From positions 930,001-994,000 of the forward strand of contig JAMYGW020000009.1 in NCBI GenBank assembly GCA_025617375.2: 64,000 bases of DNA, written 5' to 3'. A model generated the notes under the pieces. It did no database searches. It worked only from the letters and a program-made list of their open reading frames with translations, and was not told the DNA's origin. This stretch comes from Acarospora socialis. Taxonomy: Eukaryota; Ascomycota; Lecanoromycetes; Acarosporales; Acarosporaceae. Below are positions 1 to 12,644 of the stretch, in pieces; position 1 is the first letter of the stretch, and each line of letters opens with the position of its first letter. Both the position numbers and the translations under genes were made by a program.

Positions 1-655
1 ATCTTTGATCATATGAAGTTATTGCGGTATTATATCCTATTGCTGGTCACACAGAATAGAAAGGAACAGTGTGGGAGTGTGTATTGGAGGAAGGGGCTAG
101 GTGCTGCCATTCGGAAAAAAGTTACTGTACGAAGCACCCTTCGGTCACGCTGTACCTTACACAGCATCTCCGACCACCTATTCCAAGCAGTCAAAGGTCT
201 CTGTCAATGTCCACAGGATCCGATGGGCTGTGTGCACGTGGATTGCATTGCGTCCTAGGGGATCTTGTTGCAAAAAAGTCAATTTCGAGATTGGTCTCGG
301 AGAGGTAACGAGCTGATGAGGTAGATTTGGTGTTGGGTATTGAGGTTTTGCAGTCGAGTATAGAATGCAGTAGAAGTGATTTGGCTAGGGTTAGAAGAGG
401 TAAAGGGTGGAGATAACGGGTAGGATGATGAGAGATGAGGTGGGCTGAGATGCGTGCTTCGATTTATTTGTTGTTTAGGGCAGGCATGCCATGCCATATC
501 ACGACATCTTTCCAATGAGTTGAGTTTTGTCGTACTGTAGATAGTTAGTCTTAGGTGTAAAATCGCCGCCCATGAGCGAAATATAACTACAATCTATATA
601 TATATATATATATATACATTGCCAAGACCCTTCGATAGCATGTAAACGCAGTCTA
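1..655. other. Intergenic, no gene seen
   Basis: No reading frame here looks coding. A (TA)11 microsatellite lies at 595–616, just past the stop codon of the SBP-like gene on the minus strand, probably in its 3' flank. Confidence 0.6.
595..616. repeat. (TA)11 dinucleotide microsatellite
   Basis: Uninterrupted alternating T and A over 22 bases. It lies about 40 bases downstream of the SBP-like gene's stop codon and is expected to vary in length between strains. Confidence 0.9.
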
Positions 656-1829
656 TCAACACTTAGGCTTGAACTTAAGATTGTCCAGCGTCCTAGCCAC
701 CTCGTCTCGTACACCATAATCGATCAACTTCCCCGTTCCCGGCTCGATTGCAGCACCGAAGTCGAAATCTGCTGGCACGCTCGCAAACCCGCCGAATTGC
801 TTCCTCACATCAATGACGTTCATCAGGCCCTGAGTGTTCACGGTGAGCTTGGGACTCGACGTCTCGCCCGTGAGCGAGTTCGTGGCAGCCTTGTACTCGA
901 CCTGAGCGAGATCCTGCGGGATGTTCAGCTGCTTGGCGATGGCGGTAGTCGCGCAGGCTGCGTTCTTGGGGTCGGCGAGGAAAAGATTGGCGGCGTAGAG
1001 GGCGCCGAAGAAGCGGGTGATGGTGATGCGCTCCGTGCGGTTGCTCAGAGACTCCTCAGCCACGGTGATGGCGGAGGAGGATAGCGGCTGGATGAAGTCG
1101 GAAACGCGGGCGAGAATGTTGGGGGTGCTGGAGTCGGTCAGGGCTTGGCCGAAGGCGGTGAAGGGGTAGGTTAGGATGGTGGCGTAGACGGAAGCGCCGG
1201 TCGTGGTGTAACCGGTGGTCAGGGCGGTGTAGCGAATGTTGGTGGATCCGACCGTCTGGGGAGCGACTTAGTGAGAATGATCGGAGTTGAAGCAGTCGAA
1301 TTGGGAGAGGGAGCAATACCTGGAAAGTGTAGTCGCCGTTCTGGAGCTCGAGACCGAAGGTACTGAGGACTTTGCGGAGGATGTAGGCGTAGCCGCTGAC
1401 GGGAGAATCGACGATGACGGACTTGCCTTTGATGTCGGCCACGGTTTTGATGGATTGCGTAGAGGCAATAACCAGATCGGGACCGCCATCGAGTTGCCCA
1501 AGCACGGTGAGATTCTTGTGCGAATTGAAGCGCAAGTTGACGGCATTGTCGATGGTGCCGGTTAGGACATCGTAGGCACCGCTTAGGAGGTTACCGTAGC
1601 CGACCGGCGAGTTGGGAATTTGCAAATAGGTGACATTGAGGCCGGCGAAGGTGAAGAAGCCTAGCTGGTTGGCGATTGAGTAGGAAGCCGTCTGCGTGAA
1701 GGCTCCATAGTTGACAGGAGCCAATGGCCGACTGCTAGCATCGTCGCAAGCAGAGAGGCCGAACAACAGAGTTGCAGCAATGCTGATGGTGCGAATCAGC
1801 TGAACTGGGAATGTGACTGTGACTGTCAT
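656..1829 (-). CDS. Secreted NMT1/SsuA-type substrate-binding-like protein
   Basis: Two exons on the minus strand (1829–1320 and 1255–656) join across a 64-nt GT–AG intron in phase 0 to give 369 aa. The intron has a CTCACTAAG branch-like site. The protein has an N-terminal hydrophobic leader (about residues 8–27) ending in LSAC, followed by a periplasmic-binding-protein type II fold of the kind found in bacterial nitrate/sulfonate/taurine and thiamine-precursor ABC transporters. Visible landmarks are GAYDVLTGTIDNAV, VADIKGKSVIVDSP and a C-terminal segment typical of NMT1-like proteins. Related stand-alone proteins occur in Pezizomycotina. They have no ABC transporter partner and an unknown role. 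The N-terminal leader suggests secretion or cell-surface location. Assignment to the SBP superfamily is firm, but the ligand cannot be inferred. Transfer from bacteria is possible; the intron shows that it is now a fungal gene. Confidence 0.8.
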
Positions 1830-3574
1830 TGTGCATATGCCAAGCTTCTAACTCAGATACAGTGCAGCAAGAATATCGGAGAGAGATAGAGCAACAAGAC
1901 AGAGAAGCGAGAGATAAAGAAAGAGAGAGGGGAGTACAAATAAGAACAATGATATTCCTTCTCATTGCAGTGACTTCATTCGGGACATGGCACGGCAAAA
2001 TCCTGGTGTGATTTGAGCACCACACTGAACAAAAACATGGACGATCCTGAGAGATGAGAGCGACATGAGTGAGCCAGTTGAGATCGAGCGAGCCATTTCC
2101 AACTACATGACTTTGAGGGTGGCAAAGCAAGGGTTGATGTTGATCCTTGGCAGGGCATGTCGAGAAAGGAAGGCGAACCTTCCATCTTACCGGTCATAGC
2201 CAACTTGTTAAAGCACCTGACAAGGGTATGTTTCTCAGTCTCGGACCCCCGGTGCATCAACTGTAAGGAATCAGGCCCTAATGCTGAGCTTGATGCGTGA
2301 CAGCCACAGGAACGTAACAGCGTACTTAATCAGCCATGTGAGCCATGTGAATGGGGATGAGATGTGCTTGAGCTTGAGACAAGTGGAATAGAATCGGGCC
2401 TTCCTCCACTGGCGGTGTACTCATGGAGTAAGCTATCACAAAATGTCGGGTCATCGCCTTCGAGGTTCAACCATGACTTCTGAGATTGACGGAGAAAGAG
2501 GAAGAGAAAGAGAAAGAGAAAGAGGGGAAATGTTCGGTTACAGAATCCATACATAAGGAGGTAAGGCAGGGCAGATACCCAGCAAATAACTCGCCTTAGT
2601 ACTCCATCTACGCCGTCCGTGGCGTCCAGTCCAGTCTCCCGGATGATTCCGTGGAACTTACCCCGTATGAATTTATATATTAATTGGAGATTAATGCAAG
2701 ATTGCGGCGCATGGTAAGACTAGGTACCTGGATGGGATAAGCCAGTTAGGGCCCTTGGCGCATCCCGGCGATGTGGCTTACCCTTAATTTTCCTCCGTCC
2801 ACCTCGCTTCGTGTCTCTCCCTTCATTCTTCCTATCTCTCTTTCCTTTCCCCTCTGTCTTTACCCATAAGCTCAAGCGTTGCACTTGTGGCGCCATCTCC
2901 GATGCCGATGGCCCATGCCTCATCACAAGTAACTACGTCCAGGCTCTTCGAGTGGCTTGCTTGTACCGGGAACATCCTCGCCATGGCCAATGCAGGTGAT
3001 AGCGTTGACAGGCTTGTCATCCTGATCGCACTCGGTTACGAGCTGTGACCCGTTCGAGCCGTACCCAGGATCTGTCGAGGGGACATGCTGGATGGCAGGT
3101 CCAAGATGGAGAACTATTTGGGTGTCTCGGCGATATCATTGACCACGGCCGTTAAATTATCCGTGTCAATGGTGATGGGACCTGTCGACGCTCCAATGTC
3201 TTCTATATCTCGTCTCGTTCCAGACGGAATACATTCATATAGGGCGTGCCCTTGTCCTTGCTCGCATGCATGCCCATATGATAAGACGTTTAACGGCTGT
3301 ATTCCATGTCGATGTACATACTAACCGTTTCAAAGACCGACTGCAAAGGAAGACAGGATGTTGATATTCTGGACTACCGGCTGCAGTGGCCTTTCATCTT
3401 CGATCATTGTTGATGATATTGACTCCCTTGTCGGATTCATTATATATGTAAAGCAAACTGCTACCAACTCACTGTTGCTACGATCTTTTACGTCCACATT
3501 CGTTGTCATTGCCATCGTTTGACTGTCTCTTACGGACCGGTGACATTCTGGCTACACCTCCTCAAGCTTTCAGT
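1830..3574. other. Intergenic between divergent genes, purine-rich tracts
   Basis: This is the shared upstream region of the SBP-like gene (-) and the PTH11-like gene (+). It holds a GA-rich tract at about 1875–1933 and a GAAAGA-type microsatellite at 2492–2528. Short frames inside show no recognisable product. A small gene cannot be excluded. Confidence 0.5.
2492..2528. repeat. GAAAGA-type purine microsatellite
   Basis: A run of GAGAAA/GAAAGA units on the plus strand, made only of A and G. A second, looser GA-rich tract lies at about 1875–1933. Confidence 0.8.
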
Positions 3575-5161
3575 ATGCTATCCAACATAATAAGCAGAGA
3601 TGCTCTCGACTCCGGTTTACCTAATCCTCGCGGAACCCAATTGGCCAATTTATCCATCATCTTTGGGGTCATCTCAACGCTCTTGGTCATCGCCCGAATC
3701 ATCACAAGAATCACCATCTCCAAACGCACGGGACCGGATGACTACTGCATTATCGCAGCCTCGGTGAGCGGTCCCACCTCAGCAGCTTCTGCTTTGACGA
3801 AACTAACACTGCCTTCAGCTCATGGCAATTGCAATGGTAAGCTTGTCCCCATCAATTGGGGCAGAAGACCGATGGGACAGCGATCTAAACAGTGCTGACT
3901 TGCTGGCCACTCAAAGACCGTTGTATATTGCGAAGAAGCTCACTATGGCTTTGGATTGCATGACAACCAAGTCAGCTACGCTCACAAAGTCACGGCTCTC
4001 AAGGTAAGTTATCACCAGTGATTCATATTGATAGCCGTTGCTGCTGCTGCTGGATGTTGACTGATACTTGGTGTTTGACCCTTCAGTGGTTCTTTGCCGC
4101 CCAGCTTCTTTACAAAGTTGCAATCTGCATGGTGAAAATATCATTGCTCTTACTCTATCTTCGTATTTTCACCGCCCGTACATTCCGCATCGGTGCCTGG
4201 GTCGTCATGGCTGTGACCGTTGCGTACAGCACTGCCGCAGTCCTCATGACTCTCTTCTCATGCCGGTAAGTGTTTCCTTCTCGCTCCGCTTGGCAGCATC
4301 GATTGCTGAATCTTTCCAGACCAATACAGAAATCGTGGGACAAGAAGGTATCCGGGCAATGCTATGTAAGTACTCAAGCCTTGTGACGTGAAACACGCTG
4401 CTGACGACCTATCAGATCAGTACCGCCGTTATGTGGTATACGACATCTGCACTGGCCATCGTCACCGATATAGCCATCATCGCTTTACCTGTCAACGAAA
4501 TTAGACGCCTGCAGCTACCAAAAGTACAAAAGTTGATGTTGATGTTCATGTTCAGTCTCGGCCTCTTGTATGTCTTCTTCACCGACACTGCCCTGATGCA
4601 ACGTGCAGTCTCAACTAACGAGGGGTTTCTTAGCGTCATTGCCTGCACGGTGGTACGGATGATCGTCGTCGGACCGGCGACGACTGCAGTAGACACTCTA
4701 TGTACGGGCCCATGTCTCTTTACCCTCTGCAGATCGTTCATCTTGCTTCTGCCTCCACTCCGCCCTTCTTGGCTAACCCCACACTCCCTCCAGATCACCA
4801 ATCTGTCTCCAACAGCTGGACGTTCCTCGAAGTGAACGTTGGCATCATCTGCGCCTGCCTCCCCACCTTCAAAGCGCCCATCGTCAAATACTTCCCTCGC
4901 CTGATCGCCAACAAGACCCTCTCCAGCCGCAACCGCAGCCGAGATCCCAAGCGGCCGGGCATGCCTGGATTTGGTAGTAGTACTCGCTCGCAGCTACCCA
5001 CCATCGGCCGACCGGAACTCATGAAAGGCGCGAGTGACGAGGAGATCATGCTGGACACGGCGGGCATCAAGAAGACGACTAAGGTCGTGGTCAGCTCTCA
5101 GGAGGTGGATCCATCACCACATGCGATGTCGGGGGATCCGTGGGAGACGAAGTGGCATTGA
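3575..5161 (+). CDS. PTH11-like integral membrane protein (fungal rhodopsin domain)
   Basis: Eight exons (3575–3763, 3819–3836, 3917–4003, 4087–4265, 4320–4365, 4416–4567, 4634–4701, 4794–5161) give 368 aa. Every junction is GT–AG and keeps frame. The protein is a seven-helix membrane protein of the family often annotated as PTH11-like or rhodopsin-domain (SAT4). It shows GPDDYC after helix 1, a conserved PIQKSWD motif after helix 4, WYTTSALAIVTDI and the signature FLEVNVGIICACLP ending helix 7, followed by a cytoplasmic tail of about 85 residues. Family members are plasma-membrane proteins. PTH11 of Magnaporthe acts in surface sensing, but most paralogues have no known ligand. Exon 2 is only 18 nt. 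The start is the first ATG in frame; earlier codons lack ATG. Confidence 0.87.
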
Positions 5162-6601
5162 CGAGTCGTGACGAAGTTAGGGGTGTTGTAGATGGTCTTT
5201 GTTCTTTTCGTTCCCTGATGACGGTTAGAGATACCCTGGAGTTTCTGCGCCGGTGAAGGAGGACCGAGGCTGAGGGACTGGTGTGACCGGTCATTTTGTT
5301 TCTTGGGAGGATCCTTGGGTTTTTATGTAGGGCACGGATTCCTGGGACGGACAAGATATCTAAACACTCTTGTAGATATTGAGCTATAGATTCATTCCTA
5401 AATACGAGTCTTCAGCATGAATCGGATGGATATCGAAGTTCTACAGACTTACGCAACTGTTTCAGTTGTTTCGAGAGCTTCTTGAGGCTTCACTGCAGAG
5501 TACGGGCAAGCTTGGAACACGCTGCTCATTCGTTGCTGACACGCACAAGGGCGCCACAGAACACAACACTTCTATCTGCTCTATTCGGTATGTAGAGGTA
5601 GCTCTAAGCTGTTCTTCCCTTGACTAGGCATTAGAGAAGGGATATCAGATATATAGTAAATGATCGATGGGGAAAGCGACTGGAGTCTGGAGGAACGTAC
5701 GGAATAACCTACTGTGCGATGATACCTCACTCGACCGACTCTGGATCTACCTACTCGAGTAAACAGTCTTCCTGTTCCCCTCCATGACTCTGCTTTCTTC
5801 GGATTTCCCTTCTACACATAAGGTTCGATCAGGTCAAAGCCAAGCACCACCAATCCCTCCACCGGCTCACTCTCAACTCAATGGCATCGTTGAGCACATC
5901 CCAATAGCTTGAACGTTCACTGACTTGAGCCTACCTTGGCAATCGGTCTCCATAGACCGTGACGCTATGTGTGGAGGTGTCGGCTGCAACCCCCCGGTAC
6001 CATAACACCGGATATGCTGCCCTGGCACTTGCATACGCCTAGTCCTCGCGGATGTCGGCCCTGTGTACCATGGTATTGCCCAGTTGTCATTGCAAGGATT
6101 CATATCAGGCAAGTCAAGTCGAGATTAGCTTTACGCATCTGCAGGCGCGGTGACCGCAAATACTGTGGTTTGCTCTCTCGCGGAGGTCGAAAGTTCTGGT
6201 CGGCACATCTTTGCGTACCTAGTTTGTACCGTTGCTTGCCAGAGACGTATGTGTAAGGAGGTACTTTTGGACGGCCCTCGTATCGCAGTTGGTAAACGCA
6301 CGATCTTCTCTACGCAACCATGGTTCCCTCTGTGACACGGGTAGAAAGTGAACGTTTAGGTATGCGGGGCCGTTCTTGGGCCGCAAAACTAAGAAGATGG
6401 GTGTGGCTTGAGCGTGGCTGACATGTGGCTGAGATCGATGCCCCGCTAAGCCTTATCGAGGTTCCCAAAACATCAACCCAATGCCAAAGTTATTGCTGAT
6501 GGAGCAATCACTCACTGTAGAGTCGCACCTGGCGGCATAAGTATGTTCTGTCAACTTATGTGCCAAGGTTCTCAACGACATTCCTCCTCTGCGCCATAGA
6601 A
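5162..6601. other. Intergenic, no gene seen
   Basis: This 1.4-kb stretch holds the 3' flank of the PTH11-like gene and the promoter of the auxilin-like gene. Only short shadow frames are present. I saw no RNA gene or repeat. Confidence 0.5.
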
Positions 6602-9600
6602 ATGGAAGATCTCTCGGGCCTGAGCTGGTCCGCCAGTGCTGCTTCCGATAAACCGCCTCCTATGAGTACCGCATCGTACTATCCCAGCCTACGACCCACC
6701 CCCCCAGTCTCTGGCCGATCGACTCCTTTCTCAGCTCCAACACCAAATGGCCCTTTGAAGCCTTCCGCGGGCATTCCGAGCAAGGCATCTACACCAACCA
6801 ACGACAGCTTTAGCAACCTTGTTTCCTTTACCTCTGCAACCTCTACGAAAACCCTCTCATTACAAGAGCAACAGAGACGCTTAGAGGAGCAGAGGACAAA
6901 GCAAGAGGATGAGCGTAGGAAGCAATTCGACGCGCATTTTGGGATTCAGGAGCGGCAGACCAACGGCCATGGAAGCGGGGCCTTTGATCACGGTCTATTT
7001 TCGACTACTAGTTCTAGAACGGAAGGATATGGAACACAGAAGCTTTCAAGTGCTATCAACAAGCCTTTCGCCAACATCTCCGCCCAACCGCCTCCGAAAC
7101 CTGCCGATGATGACGGCGATCTACTGGCTGCTTTCAGCTCAACTGCCCCTGTAGATACATCTAGCAACTTCCCTGTGCCTCTGGACTCGTCGAACAGCCA
7201 CCGAACCTCGAGCGCGAGTCAACATCTATCAATCACAAAGCCGGCACAGCATTCAGCTTTGCTTGACCTTGCAGGCCACAGCACAAGCAGAGTACAAGAT
7301 GAGGACGATCCTTTCGGTTTGGGACGAATGAATCAGACATCGGCACGGTTAGCTCCCACTCAAGCCGGTGGATTAGATGACGACGATGTGTTGGGTTTGT
7401 TGGGGAAACCAGTCTCGGAATTGCCTCCTCAAACAAATGTGGGGCGCCAAACATCGCCTGAAGGCGGCATCAGTGTGAACCATTCTCGGAATGACAAATA
7501 TCCGCAAGACCACGCGATCGCGGAGCTGGTAGATATGGGCTTCCCGGCTGAAAAGGCAAGGGAGGCTTTGAGCCAGACCGACACTGGAGTTGACATTCAA
7601 GCTGCTGTAGGCTGGCTCTTGAGTCAGGCACACCAGGAGTCAAGGCCAAAGCACCGTGGAAGAGGCTCGCCAGATGGCACACGAAGGCGGAGCAGCCCTA
7701 GAAACGCAAAGACTAATGGACACAAGATAGCGCAGACCGGAGACCTCAAGGCTGATGCACAGATGCCCACTTGGATGCGGCAAGAACGTCGGTCGAGCTC
7801 GACACAACGGCGGCAGGATAGCAGATCGCCTGCGAACGGTGATAGAGATGCGACACAATATGCCGCCGAGATAGGTAGTAATCTCTTCAAGTCTGCCAAC
7901 TCGCTGTGGAAAACTAGTATCAAGAAGATTGAGCAAACTGTGGGTGAATTCAACTCGGACAGCGACTCTAGTCAGCCGAAATGGATGCGGGCAAATGTCG
8001 ATGGCGGGACTCGAAGACAGAAAGTTAGCACAGCTAGCACACCTCCGGAGAGGGAAGCGAATCGAGACGGGAAGCTTAGTTCTGAGAATAGCTCTCAACA
8101 AGGGCCTACTAAGGGATCACGGCAGACGTCTATCACAGATGAAGCTCTGATGCTCGAGTCCGGCAAATCTGGACCGGCGCAAAGGACAACTAGTAGACCA
8201 ACACAGCCAGTTCTTAGACACGCGCCAAGCTCCACGTCTTCACGAGAACCATCACCTGCACTGCCACTTGGCTCGGCCAACCAACGCTCATCACAGCCAG
8301 GATTTCTCCAACGCCAACATGTCCATGACGTACCGAAAGCAAAGCTGAGCCGAGAATTGATCGACGAGCAGTCGTCAGTTGCATATGTCAGTCCAGCAAG
8401 ACGAAAAAGACCTCCGCCAAAGCCAGCAGAGTTTGAGCCAAACCTCCTTGTCGATTCTCATATCATATCTCAAACAGCCCGGTCCTTAACTACGAATCCT
8501 ACATCGCAGCCGAAACCACCGACCCAATCAGGAGTACCTTCAAAGTTCCCGCACCTGTCCACAAACATCCCCGCTCGCCCCAAAGCACCGCCGAGGAAGA
8601 TCCCACCAGTCTCCACCTCTGCCCTCTCATCATCGTCAAATTACCGGCAAAAGGGGACCGAAGCCTTCAAACTCGGTGACTACGCCGCGGCTCACACCGC
8701 TTACACCAGCGCACTCGCACCACTACCCGACGACCATCCCATAACAATCATCATCCTCTGCAACCGCGCGCTCACAAACCTGAAGATCGGCGAACCAAAA
8801 GCAGCAGTCTCCGACGCCGACACCGCCCTATTACTCATCGGCCCTTCCCACGGCGAAGGCGAAACCATCAGTCTCGGCCCCCACGACCCGCCAAAAGAGA
8901 TGCGCGAATTCCACGGCAAAGCCCTGATGCGGAAAGCCGAAGCCCTCGAGCAAATGGAGCGCTGGGCCGACGCCGCCCAAATATGGCGCGAAGCCGTCCA
9001 ATCTGGCCACGGCGGCAGCACCAGCATCCAAGGCCGCGACCGCTCCGAAAAAGCCGCCGGCCGCTCCTCCCACGCCGCCGCACCAGCCGCGCGAACCCGA
9101 CCGCCACCCTCAGCCAAACGTGCCCCACCGCCGAAGAAACAGTCCGCACTCGACGCGCTCTCCGCTCCACCCGCACCATCCGCAGAAGCAGTCACCCGCC
9201 TCCGCGCCGCCAACGCCGCCGCCGAGCGCGCCGACGACGAGAAATTCGCGCTCGCGGACTCGGTCGATGCGAGACTGGCGGCGTGGAAGAACGGCAAGCA
9301 GGATAATCTGCGTGCGCTGCTGGGTAGTCTGGAGACGGTGCTGTGGCCGGAGGCCGGGTGGAAGAAAGTGGGGTTGCATGAGCTGGTGTTGGCGGGGAAG
9401 GTCAAGGTCGTGTATATGCGGGGGATCGCGAAGGTGCATCCTGACAAGGTACGTTCTTTTGACTCGTCATCTGTTTGGGTTCTGGGGAGGTGGTTGGTGG
9501 CTTTGAGTGTATGAGTCGGAGGGATGGAGATAGGGATGGGTATGGAATGGCGATTGTGAACGGAGAGCTGATGGCAGACGAGCAGTTACCGCCTACCGCG

Positions 9601-9687
9601 ACGACGGAGCAGAGGATGATCAGTGGCGCCGTGTTCAGTACGTTGAACGAGGCGTGGGATAAGTTTAAGAAGGAGAATGGACTTTGA
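6602..9687 (+). CDS. swa2: Auxilin-like clathrin-uncoating J-protein (Swa2-type)
   Basis: Two exons (6602–9448, 9586–9687) give 982 aa. The start is the ATG opening MEDLSGLSW; the longer frame upstream begins with GTG. Domains in order: a long low-complexity N-terminal half with a glutamine/arginine coiled stretch near residue 90; a UBA domain at about 303–345 (AELVDMGFPAEKAREAL); a TPR block at about 680–770 beginning NYRQKGTEAFKLGDYAAAH; and a C-terminal J-domain with the Hsp70-activating HPD triad at 946–948, completed by exon 2 (NEAWDKFKKENGL). The UBA–TPR–J order matches yeast Swa2/auxilin, which recruits Hsp70 to strip clathrin from coated vesicles. The final intron falls directly after HPDK. 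The coding strand turns from C-rich to G-rich near 9240. Confidence 0.88.
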
Positions 9688-9968
9688 GATATCTATGTTT
9701 TGCGGCACTTCTCTTGGAGAGCGTAGCTAGTAGATGTTGAAGCATTGCTATGCAGTGTGCAACAAATAGAATGAACAGAGCGCTGACGATATAGATTTGA
9801 TGTTGCATTTGAGCATTGCAGCGTCTAGTAATTCGCGTGATGAACTCGGGCTGAACGGAATTGGACCTGAGATCCGAGAAGAGGTTTGGTCGTATGGGTC
9901 TTATGTCTATTGGACTATCAATTCGTAACAGCCACGAGCATGTGCGATCTATTGCTTCGAACTACGAG

Positions 9969-12402
9969 CTAGAGGAGTTGGATATCGCCAAACCGCTTCG
10001 CGAACATGCCCAGCGCCTTGATCGGGAAGATGAACTTGTAATTCGGATAGGAAATCATGCTACCACGCCACACGCAGCCAGCGTTAGCACAGCTCATCTG
10101 CACGAGACACGCAAGTATGTCAAGGGTTGAAAAAGGGAAACATACCAACTCTTATTAAACACTCCCTCAATCGCCTCCTGCGCCCACTCGCCATTCTCCC
10201 TCTGCCTACCCACCACCAGCCTCAACGCCCTCTCGATGGGCTCACGCTCCGGAAACCCCGCCTCCATCAGCCCAATGCAGGCCCACACCGTCTGCACGAC
10301 CTGACTGCGCGCATGATGCGTGTAGACGCCCGTCTCGCAGCCGCGATAGCTCTCGCCCCACCCGCCGTCGGCCATCTGCTTGCTGAGGAGGAAGTCGCAC
10401 GCCCTGCGCACGCGGTCGCTGGTGGCGTGGGACTCGCCTGCGCGCGCGAGCGCCTCGAGCGCGAACATGCCCGCGTACGTGAAGCAGATGCCCCAGCTGC
10501 CGTACCAGGAGCCGTCGGGCCGCTGGGCGCGGCGGATGTAGGCGAGGGCGGCGTCGGTGACGGCGCGGATGGTGTCGGCGCGGTAGGTGGGGTCGTGGGT
10601 CTGGGTGAAGAGGGTGAGGGCGGTGACGACGGCGGTGGTGCATTCCGGGTAGTCGTATTCGATCATGATGCGGCCGAAGACTTCGGCGGCGTTGAGATAC
10701 TCGAGGTACTCGGAACCGCGGGTGGGCTCGTAGGAGGAGAAGCCGCCGGAGGGGTTCTGCATGGTCAGGAGGGTGTCGATGGCGTCTTGGATGCGGGCGT
10801 CGGAGACGAGGGTTGGGTAGCCCGGGGTGCGTTGGAGGAGGATGACGGCTTTGAGGGCCTCGCTCGTGCAGTCGCTGACGGTGTAGCCTTGGTCGCGCGT
10901 GCTGAAGGCCCAGGCGCCTTTGCGGCGTTGCCGGTAGCAGAGGGCTTGGTCGGGGACGTCTTCGCGGATTTGCTGGTCGTCGAGGAACTCGAGCGCCTTG
11001 AGGAGCATGGGCTTCCATTGCGGGTCTTGGGCGAGGCCGGCCTCGATGACGGCTTGGATGAGGAAGGAGGTGTCCCATGTTTGCACGCCGTTCGTGCCGT
11101 TCATGAGCATGCCTTCGTCCTTGACCCACAGGAAGTCGTGCATGCGGTCTCGGTGGCGTCGGACGGAATAGCTGCCTTCGCCGTCGTGGATGTAGCATGC
11201 TAGTAGGTTCATCGGGCCGTTGACTGGACCAAGATTGGCGTACTCTGTGTTCTCGTCTTCGCGGCGGATCAATTCATATGCCCAGTCCTCGGCTTTTTTG
11301 GCCAGTGAGTTGTAGCGCAGATAAGGATTCCAGATATTGACGAGAGCCCAGTTGATGGAATTGAGGAGGAAGGTTTTCGGATGATAATTGTCACGCGGGG
11401 AGATGCTGTTACGATGAGAGAGGAAATTGATGGTCTCGTAGGGTGATATGTAAAGCTCTTGGCGGAGTTGGCGAGTCAACTCAGTGGCAGGGTGTGAGAA
11501 GCGCTTGGAGTAGATGTAGGACATTGGGAGGAAGACCTGGCGCATGTGAATCCACCACCGCCATGGGGCTATTGGTACCCAGTCGGGGAGCAGCCTGTGA
11601 GCACATATGAGCATCTGGGCTGATCCCATGAGTTTCAGAATAGTCGTCGTACCAGAGCTCTGGGGGAACGGGGTTTACAGCATCCCATTCCATGACCCCT
11701 AATATGCTCAACCAGAACTTAGCCCAATGAGGCCCATTGACAGCACCACCCAGCTTGTGCAACGTCCCTCTTGCCCGGATCATTCTCGAGTCCTCTGCAC
11801 TCACACCAAGCAATCGGAGCACGACGTAGTTCATGGCGGTTCCGAACACGGTGCTCTCCCCTTCAATATGCAGGCCCCAACCTCCATCCTCAACATTCTG
11901 CCGTGCAAACAGATAGCTCTTGATTTCCGTTGCATGGGACCAAGGTATCGGCGTATGAGTAACATGCCAAGTTATGACAAGACCAGGAAGGAGGAACATG
12001 GGGCCCCCATATTCACAAGCCCAATTCCCAGGAGGGAGCTGAAGATGGGAGAAGAATTGAAGAGCATTCCGAACAGAAGCAAGAGGCGTTTTTGCTGGGG
12101 GCAAACGAGGTAAGTTCTATGCAAGTTCGTAAGCTTCCCATAATATAACCTCTGAAGAACGGACGCGTTACGGTTGGGAGACCCAGATGATATTTGTCGG
12201 CTGTGCTTTGTGGCCACGTCTTGAGCTCCTCATCATTCTCCAGATAATGCCAGGTCTGTCGCCCGCGTTCATCCAGTAGCCTCCAGCGGGCGTGATCCGT
12301 CTTCTCGGACTCAACGTGTGCACCGTTCAAGGTAGACGCCTTCTTAAAGGATGGAGGTTTGCCATTGACAGCTTTGCGTGCCACCACTTCAGTCCGTGCC
12401 AT
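9969..12402 (-). CDS. erg7: Lanosterol synthase (oxidosqualene cyclase)
   Basis: Four minus-strand exons (12402–12172, 12116–11653, 11594–10146, 10059–9969) give 744 aa, the usual Erg7 length. The first ATG opens [10 protein letters not shown]. The enzyme cyclises 2,3-oxidosqualene to lanosterol at the ER or lipid droplets in ergosterol synthesis. Visible hallmarks are [16 protein letters not shown] near the N-terminus, several QW repeats (for example QNPSGGF and DGSWYGSWG), the substrate-region stretch [13 protein letters not shown] across intron 2, and the catalytic DCTSEA motif whose Asp is residue 473. The C-terminus continues [10 protein letters not shown] across intron 3. It is divergent from SGT1, with 242 bp between the two starts. 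No P450 or other biosynthetic gene is adjacent, so the primary sterol enzyme is more likely than a triterpene-cluster paralogue. A second genomic copy cannot be excluded. Confidence 0.93.
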
Positions 12403-12521
12403 GGTCAATCAATTACCATTGTTTATAGAGTCTATCCGGGAGGTTGAAGCTTTCACATGGCGCGGAAGGTGAAGTGAATGCGAGATGCCGTGCAGCCTTC
12501 CGGTTGACCATCAATCAGCTT

Positions 12522-12536
12522 CTTCGCGAACCTTCG
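12522..12536. promoter_or_regulatory. Perfect three-unit heat-shock element
   Basis: Three contiguous alternating pentamers, cTTCg-cGAAc-cTTCg, match the nTTCnnGAAnnTTCn consensus bound by Hsf1. The site is 109 bp upstream of the SGT1 ATG and 120 bp upstream of the ERG7 ATG, in their shared promoter. SGT1 is an Hsp90 co-chaperone, so Hsf1 control would fit. Binding is inferred from sequence only. Confidence 0.65.
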
Positions 12537-12644
12537 TTCCCGTGACAAACACCAAACACCGTTGACCTAGAGTTGAAGCTTCAAATACCCCGCTTTGATA
12601 CGTGCAAGTTCACCATCGTTCAGAACTACCCGAAGCTTCATACT

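Noticed and set aside
8701-9447. 248-codon minus-strand open frame
   Set aside because: It is antisense to the C-terminal half of the auxilin-like gene and is an artefact of high GC.
10127-11203. 358-codon plus-strand open frame, Gly/Val/Ala-rich
   Set aside because: It is antisense to ERG7 exon 3, has low-complexity composition produced by GC-rich third positions, and shows no family motif.
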